Counted from the first letter of the stretch, positions 33,134 through 43,117 are shown. The stretch: DNA of 48,679 nucleotides from Parastagonospora avenae f. sp. tritici 18332-5 (GCA_022559985.1 JAFJTR010000135.1:1-48679), one strand, 5' to 3'. A program made the numbers and translations. Notes: generated by a model from the letters alone, not told the origin.

Positions 33134-33899
33134 CTTCGCGACTGCTTCTTTACTAGCTACTAAGCTTTGTTTGCTGTGGTGTTAAACGTCGAGAACACTC
33201 TCGCAGGCGTCTTCAATGGGGCGTGGTCGAGTTCGAGTAGCTGTTGTGTCGTAAGGGCTGGCGAGTCGCTTCGGTGTTGGCGAGAGCAGGCAAGTGATGG
33301 GGTGTGGGCTGGAGAGGTGGTGGAGGTGAGAATCAAGGGCCTGGAGCTGTGGTTGCGGCGCGCTTGACCAGCGATTGGATCCCGCGTCTGCAACCAACCT
33401 TCGCTTCACGACTCACCTCACCATCCCAGTCGTCTTGTGGAGCTAAGCTTACCAACTCTCCCCACAACACCATCTTCAAACATCGTCGAATGGCAGTACC
33501 GCGAATTGCTACATACCGCCCCCATAACGCATACTGCAAGACATCCTATGCGTGGGATACTTGTCATCAGAACAGGTGATGATTCTTTGCGCATTCTATC
33601 GAAGGTTTGCGAATCTGCACATTGTAGTGATATATGACAGGCACTTCAAAATATGGCTCCCAAATGATCGGATGTATTCTTCTTTCGCACGTCGATGCGC
33701 GTTGCATGTGTCTGCCTATCTTTAGGTGACATTTGTAGCTATTCCCTAATAACTCCAGCTATCCGTCACGTGCTCAACATGTTGTATGAGCTCGCCCAAC
33801 CTATTTGCTAAATATATTCCAACGACATGGCACCAGATCCATCAAAAGACGCCGCCATCTTCACTACAGCGTACCCTGGTCCGCTTGTGCAGCCACCGC
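33134..33899. other. Intergenic between arp8 and the decayed tandem family
   Basis: This is the upstream side of arp8 and the 3' side of the first tandem paralogue. It contains several short frames in conflict with each other. No gene is supported. Confidence 0.4.
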
Positions 33900-34597
33900 T
33901 CAAGTCATCTTGATGTCGGCCTTTAGCTCCCAGCACTTGGTGGTGAGGATGTACTCCGCCAGAGCTGACGCACGTGCAGCCATGGTATCTTCCCCGATCT
34001 CGACCGTCATCTTGTTTACACTACCTCTGTCCTCAAACTTGCCAGCCCAAACATCAGGCCACTTGCTGCTGGAATAGGCATTGCTGGCGGTCACCTTCAA
34101 GTGCCATGCGCCATCGTATCCGATCAAAAAGCCAGCGACGTGTTCGAAACGGAACGCTTTCATGCTGGTATGATTCTCGTATGTGCCAACCTTCAGAGAG
34201 CAGTTAGCAACGGCCCTGCTATGAATTGGCGGCCACTTACGAAGACCTAAAGACCCTTGCGCCAGATAACAAGCTGAACATCCTTCTTGCCGAAGACAGC
34301 CTTGAACGTGTTCACCGTAGGACTCAAGAAGCTTGCGAGTGTCTCGGGTGACACCCTGAACAGAGTGGTGACGATCGCATCCTGAAGCTTGATCATGCCG
34401 TCTTCTTTAGCAATCTCTGCGAAGTAGCCAAGGTCGATGATATGAGCATGGCTATCCGAACCACTTGATGGTAGAGTCTTGTAGTCGTTGGTGTATGACA
34501 CTTGGCTCGAGTCGTTTCGGACGGATGAAGGACTGCCACGCTCGCTGCCGCTGCTGCTATTAATGTCCATGGCCGTGTTTTCGATAGGAGTAGACAT
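33900..34597 (-). pseudogene. Tandem paralogue A of an unrecognised two-exon family, stop before the splice donor
   Basis: Exon 1 is 34597-34241 and exon 2 is 34190-33900, with a 50-nt intron (GTAAGT to CTGAAG, phase 0). Exon 1 has a Ser-rich start, then HAHIIDLGYF, MIKLQDAIVTTLFRVSPETL and DVQLVIWRKG. Exon 2 has VGTYENHTS, then GFLIGYDGAWHLKV and KWPDVWAG. The two neighbours on the same strand show the same order of motifs. A TAG stop at 34249-34247 interrupts exon 1 two codons before the donor, at a position where paralogue C has Gln (CAA). If translated as is, the product is 116 residues and exon 2 is lost. Function is unknown. It may be a pseudogene or a naturally shortened protein. Confidence 0.65.
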
Positions 34598-35395
34598 TGC
34601 GATTGTGCTGAGTGCTTTTGTGTGCGGAAGTGCAGTAAATTGTAGAGTGAAGTTTGTTACCACTTGAGATGGCCTCATATATGTGTACAACAGAAGGTGC
34701 ACAGGCCTAGAGTGAGTGGTGATGCTAGCACAGTGAGGTGTGATCGTGAGAATGAGGTATGAAGACAACGCCTGCAGTGGTGAGGAGTGAACAGAAAATC
34801 TGAAGGTCCTACTGAGGTTGCAGAAGCTTGCCAGCGCCGAAGCTCCGATGACGCGATCGAGGCGCGTCCGGTGAGGTTTGGAAGGCAGGTGCGACGGTGA
34901 GGAGGAGAGGAAATAGCCTAGCCCAATGAAGGTGTGCAAACAATCAGCGAAGGAACTGGATTGGATAATTTTAGTCACAAGCGTTTGGATGTTTGAGATA
35001 TGAATGTTCAAAGCATTTAGAGCAGTGTGAAAGGGCGGACAAAGCATCTTGCCGGGGGAGCATAAAGAGCCACGAGACACATTGTGTACATCTGGAAGGA
35101 CGGAATCGCGCTTCAGGATAAAGCTTCCAATGCCCGGTACGCTAAATCACACCAAGCTAGACATGGAGATTATTTTACAGTGCATACTTGTGGTTGGCGT
35201 ATTATCATGTTAGTGGTATAGCAAGGGTTTTTGATAAGGACGGTTGGCTACCTGAGTAGGCTAGAAAAGTCGCAGTGCTTGAAGAAATTGAGTTAAATTG
35301 TCCGAGATGTCCTATATCCTATAGGTACTTAAGCTACACGAGCCTCAGCTCATGTCGATGATTCTTTCCTGCATCCACTTCTGCCCGCCTTCGAG
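34598..35395. other. Spacer between tandem paralogues A and B
   Basis: About 800 bases that include the upstream region of paralogue A. An open stretch continues upstream of its ATG but does not resemble the family. Nothing else is supported. Confidence 0.4.
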
Positions 35396-36067
35396 TTAGA
35401 CAATGGCGAAGTCCGTCTTCTCCGCATCCCACAGCTGATTCGTCATAATGTTGTCCGCCAACTGGAATGGCAGCAAATTCCAACAACCTACCGGATCGCT
35501 CAGAGGTGTAGCTTTCATGTTCACAAATCCGAACCCCAAGTCAATCGTTTGTCCCGCCCATATATGAGCCCAGTCTTCTCCAGAAGTAGTCTCGATACGA
35601 CATGTACGTGATATCCCAGCTGCCATCCTGAGCGATATCAAAGTGGACGAGATTGTCCAACTCGAAGCAGTCGTTATTGCCATTTCCAGTGTGCTCGTTG
35701 AAGATTCCAACCTAACATAAGGTATTAGAGAATTGCAAGGTTGCGATGTAACGTTAGTTCGAAATGTACCAGTACTTTGTTGTTCGTCTTTGCGATGACC
35801 AACTTATTAGTGTAGTTTAGGTTTAGGTTCTTGAAACTCTATATCAATCTGAATGAAGCCTTACCTGGATCCAAAAAAATCTCCTAGGGTGGCTGTTGAG
35901 ATCTGGCGAAGCATGGTCACAACAGCATCGGGAAGCTTCATGTTGGTCTGCTTGTCTCCAAATGGCGGGATATACGTAGCGAGGTTGATGAGGTGAGGGT
36001 GGTTAGCAGAGGCCGTTGACGGAAGGGCGGCATCGTCATCGGTGAACCGAACTGTGTGTGGAGCCAT
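35396..36067 (-). pseudogene. Tandem paralogue B, broken by a stop and frame changes
   Basis: The ATG at 36067 starts MAPHTVRFTDDD, then HPHLINLATYI and MKLPDAVVTMLRQIS, matching paralogues A and C. A TAA follows at 35863-35861. Past it the family pattern continues in the same frame (IEFQEPKPKL), and then in another frame (KLVIAKTNNKVL). Exon 2 begins at 35711 after a TTAG acceptor. It first reads VGIFNEHTG and FDIAQDGSWDIT in one frame, then WAHIWAGQTIDLG and IMTNQLWDAEKTDF in another. A splice from the GTAAGG at 35864 to 35711 happens to give one open frame to 35396, but it reads the first half of exon 2 in the wrong frame. The lesions point to a pseudogene. Confidence 0.65.
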
Positions 36068-36471
36068 GGTGTGGTGAGGTTGGGGAAGAGCGGGTGTCGA
36101 CCTCTGTATGCACACATCACGAAGGAACAGAGTTTTCATCAGCTCAGGTGCTTGCGGTCACGAGCGTGTCACAAATCACGCGCTCATCATCGCAAATAAT
36201 GATTGTGGAGGGTCAAGCATATTTTCTAAAGCTTTCCAATTTGGTAACGAGTAAACTTGTTGTCGCCACTCAGTAGGTATCATTTACCCATCAAGTCCAT
36301 GTGAATCTCCTGCGAACCGCAAGTCCCAAAGCAAAGAGTACAATGCAGAAATATCTGTGTAGTCTCTTGGCACGTAAGGAGTTTCCTTGCTCTCAAGACG
36401 TGGAGTGACTTTGTCGTGGTCGTCTCAAATCGAGCAGCATGATCTCCGACGCCACCCAGCTCTATTTGCCC
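36068..36471. other. Spacer between tandem paralogues B and C
   Basis: About 400 bases with no frame resembling the neighbouring family and no other supported gene. Confidence 0.4.
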
Positions 36472-37150
36472 TTAGGTCACCTTGATGACCCACTTGCTGC
36501 CGCCTGCAGGGTCCCACCACTCAGGACGCAAGATTTCGACGCCAAGTTTGCGTGCATGCTCGTTACGACCCTCCTCAGTTGGAACCGTACAGTCCCTCAC
36601 GTTATTACGTATACGTAGGTAGACTTCGTTCCAGACGTGTTCCAGGTTGTTCTTGGTGTAATTGCCCCACGTGGCAGAAATGAGCTTCCATGAGCCGTCG
36701 TAGTTGATTTCGGCGCGGACAAGGGCGTCGAACTTAAGCAAATCTTCATCGACCATCTGGGTGTACTGGTCAACCTGCGTTCAAGCATGGTCAGTGGTGG
36801 AAAAAACTAATAGTGGAGAGCACAATACGAACCAGAACTTGACGTCCCTGCCTCCAGATGATGAGTTTTGATTTGCCTGGACAATCGAACTCCAGCACCA
36901 ATTGGAATGTCGGCGAGTCCAGGAACTGATCGAGAACTGTCGTGGAGATCTTGAATAGCACGGTGCAAATAGTATCCCAAAGCTTGATATCATAAAGGGT
37001 ATATTACTTCTGGTAGTTGTTCTGTTCCACTTCCCCAAGGTCGTAGTTATCCATGTCGATGAGATGTGCCCGATCAGCTGGAGCGTCGGCCGGAAGTCGT
37101 GCACAGTCGCTGGAGAAGTCTGGAGAGTTTTCGTTGACTGAGTAAGGCAT
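36472..37150 (-). pseudogene. Tandem paralogue C, in-frame TAA in exon 1
   Basis: Exon 1 is 37150-36833 and exon 2 is 36774-36472, with a 58-nt intron (donor GTTCGT, acceptor ACGCAG, phase 0). Without the stop it would encode about 206 residues. Exon 1 reads MPYSVNENSPDF, RAHLIDMDNYDL, then a TAA at codon 49 (37006-37004), and continues in the same frame with DIKLWDTICTVLFKIS and SKLIIWRQGRQVL. Exon 2 reads VDQYTQMVDEDLLKF, EINYDGSWKLISATW and LEHVWNEV. The fit to paralogue A on both sides of the stop shows it is a lesion, unless stop readthrough occurs; no intron of workable size removes it. Function is unknown. Confidence 0.65.
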
Positions 37151-37499
37151 ACTGGCAAAGTAGTGAGAGTGTTGCTCTTATGGCCTTCGAGATTTAGCAA
37201 GTAGTTTGGTGGCAGAGATTGATGAGCAGTGGAGGAAGAGTGGAGGGGGAAGGAGCTTTAGTGAGCTGCTACAAGCGCATCTGTAATGCCTGTGTCAAAC
37301 AACGTTAATTCGAACAATATTAAGTTGTGTCTTCTACCATTGCGGTGAGCGAGAGCGGGCACGGCTCTCCTTCACCTACGGCATACGGTGGCTGTGCGGA
37401 CGGGAACAATAGTAGCGACGAAAAAAGAAGAATACGAGAACAATGACAACCAAAGATACCTTTGGTCCATGCTCGAGACGCGTATTAAAATATTCAAGC
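37151..37499. other. Spacer between paralogue C and the deaminase pseudogene
   Basis: About 350 bases, the upstream side of paralogue C and the 3' side of the deaminase relic. No gene is supported. Confidence 0.4.
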
Positions 37500-38982
37500 T
37501 TATCTATCACCCATCGTCCTTCTGAGCATCAAGACCTCGTGTTTTGTGACAAAGACATTGCTGAGCGTCGCAGCGGCATTCGAAGGCTGCTCCAGCCTCA
37601 AATTATCAAGTGCATCAACTAAGTCTCGCGCTTTGGCGCTCTCCTAAGTCCCGAAGCCCGTTGTCCAGGAGACGCGCTTGATGCCTACTGATGCCAACTG
37701 ATGCCATGAACGAAATGCATCGATAGCAAGGTCGTGATAGATGCACGAATGGCTCGGTTTCTTCGACACGACTTGGTGCCTTCTGTGCTGGCCTGGCTTT
37801 GATGTCGGGATTCCGCAGCTCCTCGTGAAGGGAGCCAGTAGACGGACGTGGTGGTGACTCTACTTGTGCACCTTCATACCAACTTGCACAGCAAGCGGCT
37901 GTCCCGTTAGTCGGACTTTGAAGTTTCCAGCCAAGCCTTGCAACATATAGGTCTGCACCATGGAGCCGAGGCAGCTTGGTCCGTTCTCTGGTGCTACGGC
38001 TACTTTGACCAATTTGTCCCGTCGGCATCAACATGGGTTGGGCCTGTAACAGCAATGGAGCAGATTTTGTCCGTGCCTACAATATGTCAGCCTAGAGTAG
38101 AGATGTGAAGGCGGTTTGTCTACCTTATCCTGCGAATGAGTAGCAGAAGCTCTGTGTGAGTGCTTTTTAGAGGCAGATATACCTGTACCGTTCAGCTTGA
38201 CGCTGATGTCGGGCAGCCCCGTCCTTGAATCTGCTTGGTATGCAGTGTCGACGTTCTTCATTGTAGACAACTTATGTGCATGCTGTAAGCGCTTGTGAGC
38301 GTGTTGTCCATTGTTGCCGTTCTTCATTCGGTGTTTCTTCATACTGTTCTCTGCAGACGACGCCGCGTTCTCCTCCTTGTCGCGAAACGTAAGACTTAGC
38401 GCTGCCCGATTGAGGTGCAGATTTTTCAAATCGCCACTCTTGAACGGAGGGCTCGCCAGTGTGCTGCTCCGCGGCGAACTTGCAGACTATCTCGACGTAT
38501 AGCTTAACTGCCTCACGTCGTAGTCGGGCTTTGCATTTAGAATCACCCGATAGTTTGAATCACGGTTTTTGAGAAGAAACAGCACTGGAAGCCGCGGCAC
38601 TGGCCGCGGAGAGCGCGGACTGGATTGCCATCATCTCAGAATACATCGATAGAGGCGTGTTGGCCAGATTGCCATCTACAGTTGTCATCTCGAAAGGCGT
38701 GAAAGTCTTAGAAGGCTCGACAACATTGTCCCCGACCAGCGCTTTCTTAGACTTGAGCTTTTTCTTCCTGAGCTCAGCGATAGCAGGGCCTCCCAGAGAG
38801 CGCAGCAGCAGCAGCAGCAGCAGACCTGTCTTCAGTGCACCTCTCTCAAAGCCAGTGTTGTAATCGTTATAGCCCTGACCGATGACCTTGCCACCGCGGA
38901 CGATGATAGCACCATGACGATAGCGAAGGGGACTCTTCGCGGCCTGATCAAGGCAAAGGTTGAGATAGTTGTCGGTCCTCAT
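37500..38982 (-). pseudogene. Decayed CMP/dCMP-deaminase-like gene
   Basis: The ATG at 38982 opens a clear deaminase fold: DNYLNLCLDQAAKSPLRYRH, then HGAIIVRGGKVIGQGYNDYN and TPLSMYSEMMAIQSAL. The zinc motif normally reads HxE; here the His is Tyr114 (TAT at 38643-38641). A TGA at 38562-38560 stops the frame, yet the same frame stays protein-like to 38275 (KARLRREAVKLYVEIVCKFA, VQEWRFEKS). Later segments lie in other frames: LHGADLYVARLGW, then RPCYRCISFMASVGI with the PCxxC zinc ligands. A 10-bp tandem duplication around 37682-37701 shifts the frame. Then VGIKRVSWT, a TAG at 37646-37644, and FVTKHEVLMLRRTMG to the stop at 37500 follow. A run of seven CTG codons gives poly-Leu at 38823-38803. 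The gene is dead as a deaminase. Confidence 0.8.
38803..38823. repeat. (CAG)7 trinucleotide repeat
   Basis: Seven uninterrupted CAG units on the plus strand, read as CTG (Leu) in the deaminase relic on the minus strand. Such a poly-Leu tract inside a soluble enzyme suggests repeat growth after selection was lost. Confidence 0.9.
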
Positions 38983-39352
38983 GTTGTTCGATATGTTTCA
39001 TAAGTCAAATACTAGAATTGATTCAAAGTTTTGTGTTGCGGTAGATAACGTTTTGACGTTGGTCCGAATGGAAATTGAAGATTTTGTAGATTCCTGGAGC
39101 TGCAGTCATGCCTGTGTTCGATGCACAAAGAGGTGATGATGCCGTGAATCTGTCGTGTGAAGGGGCGGATATTCTTTAGTGGCTTGGCATCAGCCTCAAT
39201 TTAGCTCGGACAGACTGGAGTCTCATCCTTCAACTTATCACAAATTCATCTTAAATCGAATGCTTTGATCTATTTACAATTTACAATACATGATGTGATC
39301 AGCATCATGTGGCTAAAGAAGCCGCTATCATCTCTTGAAAGTAAAAACCCGC
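38983..39352. other. Intergenic, no gene seen
   Basis: AT-richer spacer between the start of the deaminase relic and the stop of the lactonase gene. No supported gene. Confidence 0.4.
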
Positions 39353-40567
39353 CTACTCAGCCCATACTACGGCGCTGAGTCCATCCTCATTCTCCGGGAT
39401 GCCAGTCGCGCCGATCCTCAAGTCAGCGACGCGCTCACCGAGCTTTCCAGTGGTCGGGTTCCTTGCGACGATAGCGACGTTCGACGAAGTCTGGTCACCG
39501 ATGGCGACAAAGTCTCCAGCCTTGTTGATATCGAAGGTTCGGGGGTATGTTCCGTATGAGGATGTGTTCTCCGTGAAAGTGAACGTACCGTCAGCAGCGA
39601 TGGTGTACTGAGTCATTGAGTCGTTGGGCGAGAACTTCTTGTCGTTGCGGTTGGATGTGTAGACATAGTTGCCCTTGACCTTGACTTCTCCAAGCTTGGT
39701 ACCACGGACGGCGGTGCTGTTGCCTTGGTAAGGTGTCAGGGTGTGCTTGAGCGTCAACGTCAAGCAACCTCCCGCTGGGTACGTAACAGTCCAGCTGGAT
39801 AGGGTATTGGCGAGCTCGTTTGCGACAAATAGGAATGTGTTGTCTGCTCGTTGAACGCGCGATCGAACTCCGGTTGGAGACCAGAAAGCTCCGTGCCGAG
39901 GACCAGAACCAGGAGCCGGCTTGCCAGCACCACACTCGGTAAGCTTTCCGGTCGTCTTGTCGATTTTGTTGATTCGGATGTTGTCGGTGCCCAGGTCAGG
40001 AACAATGAGGAAGTCTCCAGTCGGGTCCACGAATGCATGGTGCGGATGCGGTGCCTCTTGGCGACCCGAGTTAGGACCTTTACCAGTATACTTGATCGAC
40101 TGGAGCGGCTGTCCACCATTCAAAGGCAGCTTGAAAGTTGTAATCTGCGACGTTTGGCTGGAGCTGGTGAGTAACGTGGTAGCAGGATTCGAGCAAGTAA
40201 CATACTAGTGCGCGTTTGCGATGAAGCCTTTACCATCCGCTCCGCCATACAAAGCATTGGCGACTACACCTTGAGGTGTGATTCCGGTTCCGGTCGCCTT
40301 AACAGTGCCGTTATTGCCAATGGACATGGACACCAGAGAGCCTGTCGATGGGCCCTGGAACACCTCATCGGGCACGTAGATTGCCTTGCCCGCGCTATCG
40401 TAGGTGATCCAACTCGGCAAATTGTTTCCGACCTTGCTTGAGCTCGTCAAGGTCAACGACTTTCCGCTGAACGTCAGGTAGTTGAGTGTGCCCGAGTAAT
40501 GCGTCGCCCACAAGTTCGCTGCGCTCGCAACGCCTCCGAAAAGAATGACTGAGTGTGTAGGCAACAT
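39353..40567 (-). CDS. Secreted seven-bladed beta-propeller lactonase
   Basis: Exons 40567-40206 and 40163-39353 flank a 42-nt intron (donor GTATGT, acceptor ACCAG; phase 2) and give 390 residues. The N-terminus (SVILFGGVASAA) is a short signal peptide. The body has the repeating blade pattern of the lactonase family: LNYLTFSGKSLTLTS, then HPHHAFVDPTGDFLIVPDLG with DNIRINKID, GPRHGAFWSPTG, FLFVANELANTLSSW, GNYVYTSNRND and PRTFDINKAGDFVAIGDQTS. HPHHA, GPRH and SNRND match the conserved positions of 6-phosphogluconolactonase/muconate-cyclase-type propellers. The enzyme likely opens a sugar or aromatic lactone outside the cell. Its divergent neighbour is an oxidase that makes sugar lactones. Confidence 0.88.
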
Positions 40568-41466
40568 GACGAATAGTGAGTGCAGCGTGTACCGTTCAGC
40601 TGTGCAGCACGCCCATGGTATGTATACATTCTTTGCAGCTCCCTGCTCATCTCGGTGGTAGTTCGCGTTGGGTCACGCGTAATGCGTCGGCTCCTTGGAA
40701 GTGCTATGATGAAACACGCGTCAGATCAGCCTTGCCCGAAGAAACCAACATGCCCATACATTGGGATTGGGTTGCAGAGTACCGCTTCTTCCTCGGGAAC
40801 TGAAATTTGCCAGCGGATAAAATCTCAACGTGGGCAATTTATCGCAATATAAATGTTCGTTTCGGACCGGCACGACTCGTTTCAACCAGGTGCCGATCCC
40901 GGCGAAACATCAATGCGGTAGATGAAAACCGCCTCAAGTACTCCCTGGTTTCCCCAGTCTTGGAGATCTCTTGGTCTTTTTCATAGCCCGGGAACGCAAC
41001 CGCCGCGCCGAGAATCTACTGGTACACAAATACACTTAATTTCATGTTTAGCGCTTTGATTGGCGTTGCATATATTGCCATGCCCGTAGCTCTATCTTGG
41101 CCAGCCAATATGGGTTCATCATGATACCTCTGTCGCCACCACCATCAACGAAGAGCCTCTCTAGAATGCCTTGTGCAACGATTAAAGGAGCACTGAGGTC
41201 CGCATCCCATCTACAATTGCATGCGTAGAGGGTAATGGTGCCGATTCCCATAGCCGGCAACCCTCGAAAAGCAAGCATGGCTGGTACCAGACTCTGATGA
41301 CCCAACATTCTACATTACTCAATCACTAGGTACTTTGGGTATTCGTCTTGGCTGCCGCAACCTAGGGGCAGGCTGGCGAGTTTAAAGGACCATCATGGAT
41401 ACATAACCACACAAGTCTGGGCGCTGGACCTCCAGTAACACCATCCTTCTGTCACATTCAACTACA
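40568..41466. promoter_or_regulatory. Region between the divergent lactonase and oxidase genes
   Basis: About 900 bases separate the two starts. A TATA-like ATATAAA at about 40848 is far from either ATG. A TTTAAA at about 41382 lies 85 bases before the oxidase ATG. The region also contains a lone 86-codon frame on the minus strand (see next entry). Confidence 0.4.
41048..41308 (-). CDS. Doubtful small ORF between lactonase and oxidase
   Basis: An ATG-started frame of 86 residues. The end (DGGGDRGIMMNPYWLAKIEL) has protein-like composition, but there is no recognised family, no upstream exon and no signal peptide. It may be a relic of a lost gene. Confidence is low. Confidence 0.25.
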   Translation of the reverse strand: MLGHQSLVPAMLAFRGLPAMGIGTITLYACNCRWDADLSAPLIVAQGILERLFVDGGGDRGIMMNPYWLAKIELRAWQYMQRQSKR

Positions 41467-43011
41467 ATGGCTCGATTTGTATGGCTGGCTTTAGCCAGCT
41501 ATTTGTCTCTCACTACGGCTACTTCATCCTCTCTAGATAAGCGTGCAGCACTTGGCGATTGTCTTAGCACTGCCAAGGTTCCAGTATTCACCTCTGGCAC
41601 AAGTAACTACACACAGGCTGTGAAGCCTTTCAACCTGCGTTTGCCTTTCAAGCCAGCTTCGATAGCACTTCCGGAAACGGTTCAGCATGTTCAAGATGCG
41701 GTGGCCTGCGGTGTGAAGAACAATGTGCCTACCACTGCACGATGTGGAGGTCACAGCTACGGCGCACACGGTCTCGGAGGAGAGGATGGCCACCTGGTCC
41801 TCGACTTGCGTCGGTTCAATACTGTCACAGTCGACCAGAAAGCACACACTGCCGTCGTTGGAGCTGGTGGAAGGCTGGGAAATATTGCGCTTTCATTGTA
41901 CGACCAAGGAAAGCAGGCTATGAGCCATGGCACATGCCCAGGGTAAGCCTACTCAGTTGAATACCTCTTATCAGGTTGCATGAAGTACTAACACATCTGC
42001 AGTGTCGGTATCGGCGGACTGACCCTTCATGGAGGCTACGGCATGATCTCTCGTATGAAGGGCCTCACACTTGACAACTTGGTCTCCGCCAATGTTGTGC
42101 TAGCGAACAGCACTGTTGTCACTGCCTCCGCAACAGAGAACTCGGACCTCTTTTGGTCTCTTCGTGGAGCTGGAGCAGCATTTGGCATCGTCACATCCTT
42201 CACGTTCAAGACCTTTGATGCACCAGAGAACAATCTGGTCTTCGAGTACTTCATCAACGCCGCAAACTCCAGCCAGCTCGTCAGTATCCTGAGCACTCTT
42301 CAAGACTTCACCATCAACACGCAACCCCCGGAGCTCAACATGCGCGTCTTTGTCGGCCGCAACCAGTTCACCGGTGTCTACTACGGAAACCGTACTGAGT
42401 ACGACAAGCTCATGAATCCACTGCTCACCAAACTGGGAGTCTCACCCACTTCCGGCAAGGTGTCGGCCAAGAACTGGATGAACACATTGACTTCCTTCTC
42501 CAACGGCCCACTCGCCCAGCCAGACGTCTACGACTACCACGAGAACTTCTTCGCCAAGTCGCTCATGACTGACTACTTGAACGAGAAGTCGCTCAAGGGG
42601 CTCGCAGACTACTATTTCAACACGGCGCGCAGGCTCACGCGCTCGTGGTACTTGCTCATCGACATGCACGGCGGCGCAAAGTCAGCTATCTCGCAGGTCG
42701 GCGCGGATGCGACTGCCTACGCGCACCGCAACGCGACGTTCAAGATGCAGTTCAACGACCGGATTTTCCCGGATAGCGCGACTTACAGGCCGGAGATGAT
42801 GTCGTTCCTCAACGACTGGGTCTCGGCGATTGAATCGGGAGACGCGCTGGTCAAGCATGGCATGTACATCAACTATGCGGACACGAACTTGACGAATAGT
42901 GAGGCGCATACGCGCTACTGGGGCAAGAATTATGCGAAGTTGGTGGATGTCAAGGCGAAGTATGATCCCAAGAAGGTGTTTGAGGGACCGCAGTTGGTGG
43001 GGAGTGTGTGA
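41467..43011 (+). CDS. Secreted FAD-linked sugar oxidase (BBE/glucooligosaccharide oxidase type)
   Basis: Exons 41467-41942 and 42003-43011 flank a 60-nt intron (donor GTAAGC, branch TACTAACA, acceptor CTGCAG, phase 2) and give 494 residues. Residues 1-20 form a signal peptide and the mature enzyme probably starts after the KR at 25-26. The FAD domain has ARCGGHSYGAHGLGG with His96 and SHGTCPGVGIGGLTLHGGYG with Cys157, the two residues that carry the flavin in the bicovalent group. SLRGAGAAFGIVTSF completes the FAD fold. The BBE C-terminus is YADTNL, then RYWGKNYAKLVDVKAKYDP. Family members oxidise the C1 of oligosaccharides to lactones and release hydrogen peroxide. The exact sugar is unknown. 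Confidence 0.93.
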
Positions 43012-43117
43012 TTGGAGTCATTCCTTCATTAGATAGACGTATTATGCCACGCTCAATGGATATCACGATGCTTTGCGACATTACTCTCCGACATTACTCC
43101 CCGCCATGCAAGCGCAA

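Noticed and set aside
34247..35080. Long 277-codon reading of paralogue A starting at 35080
   Set aside because: The part upstream of the ATG at 34597 has no resemblance to paralogues B or C and lies in their spacer.
36990..37010. GTAATATACC as a splice donor that would remove the TAA in paralogue C
   Set aside because: The possible acceptors give introns of 25 nt (too short) or 58 nt (wrong phase, removing a conserved block).
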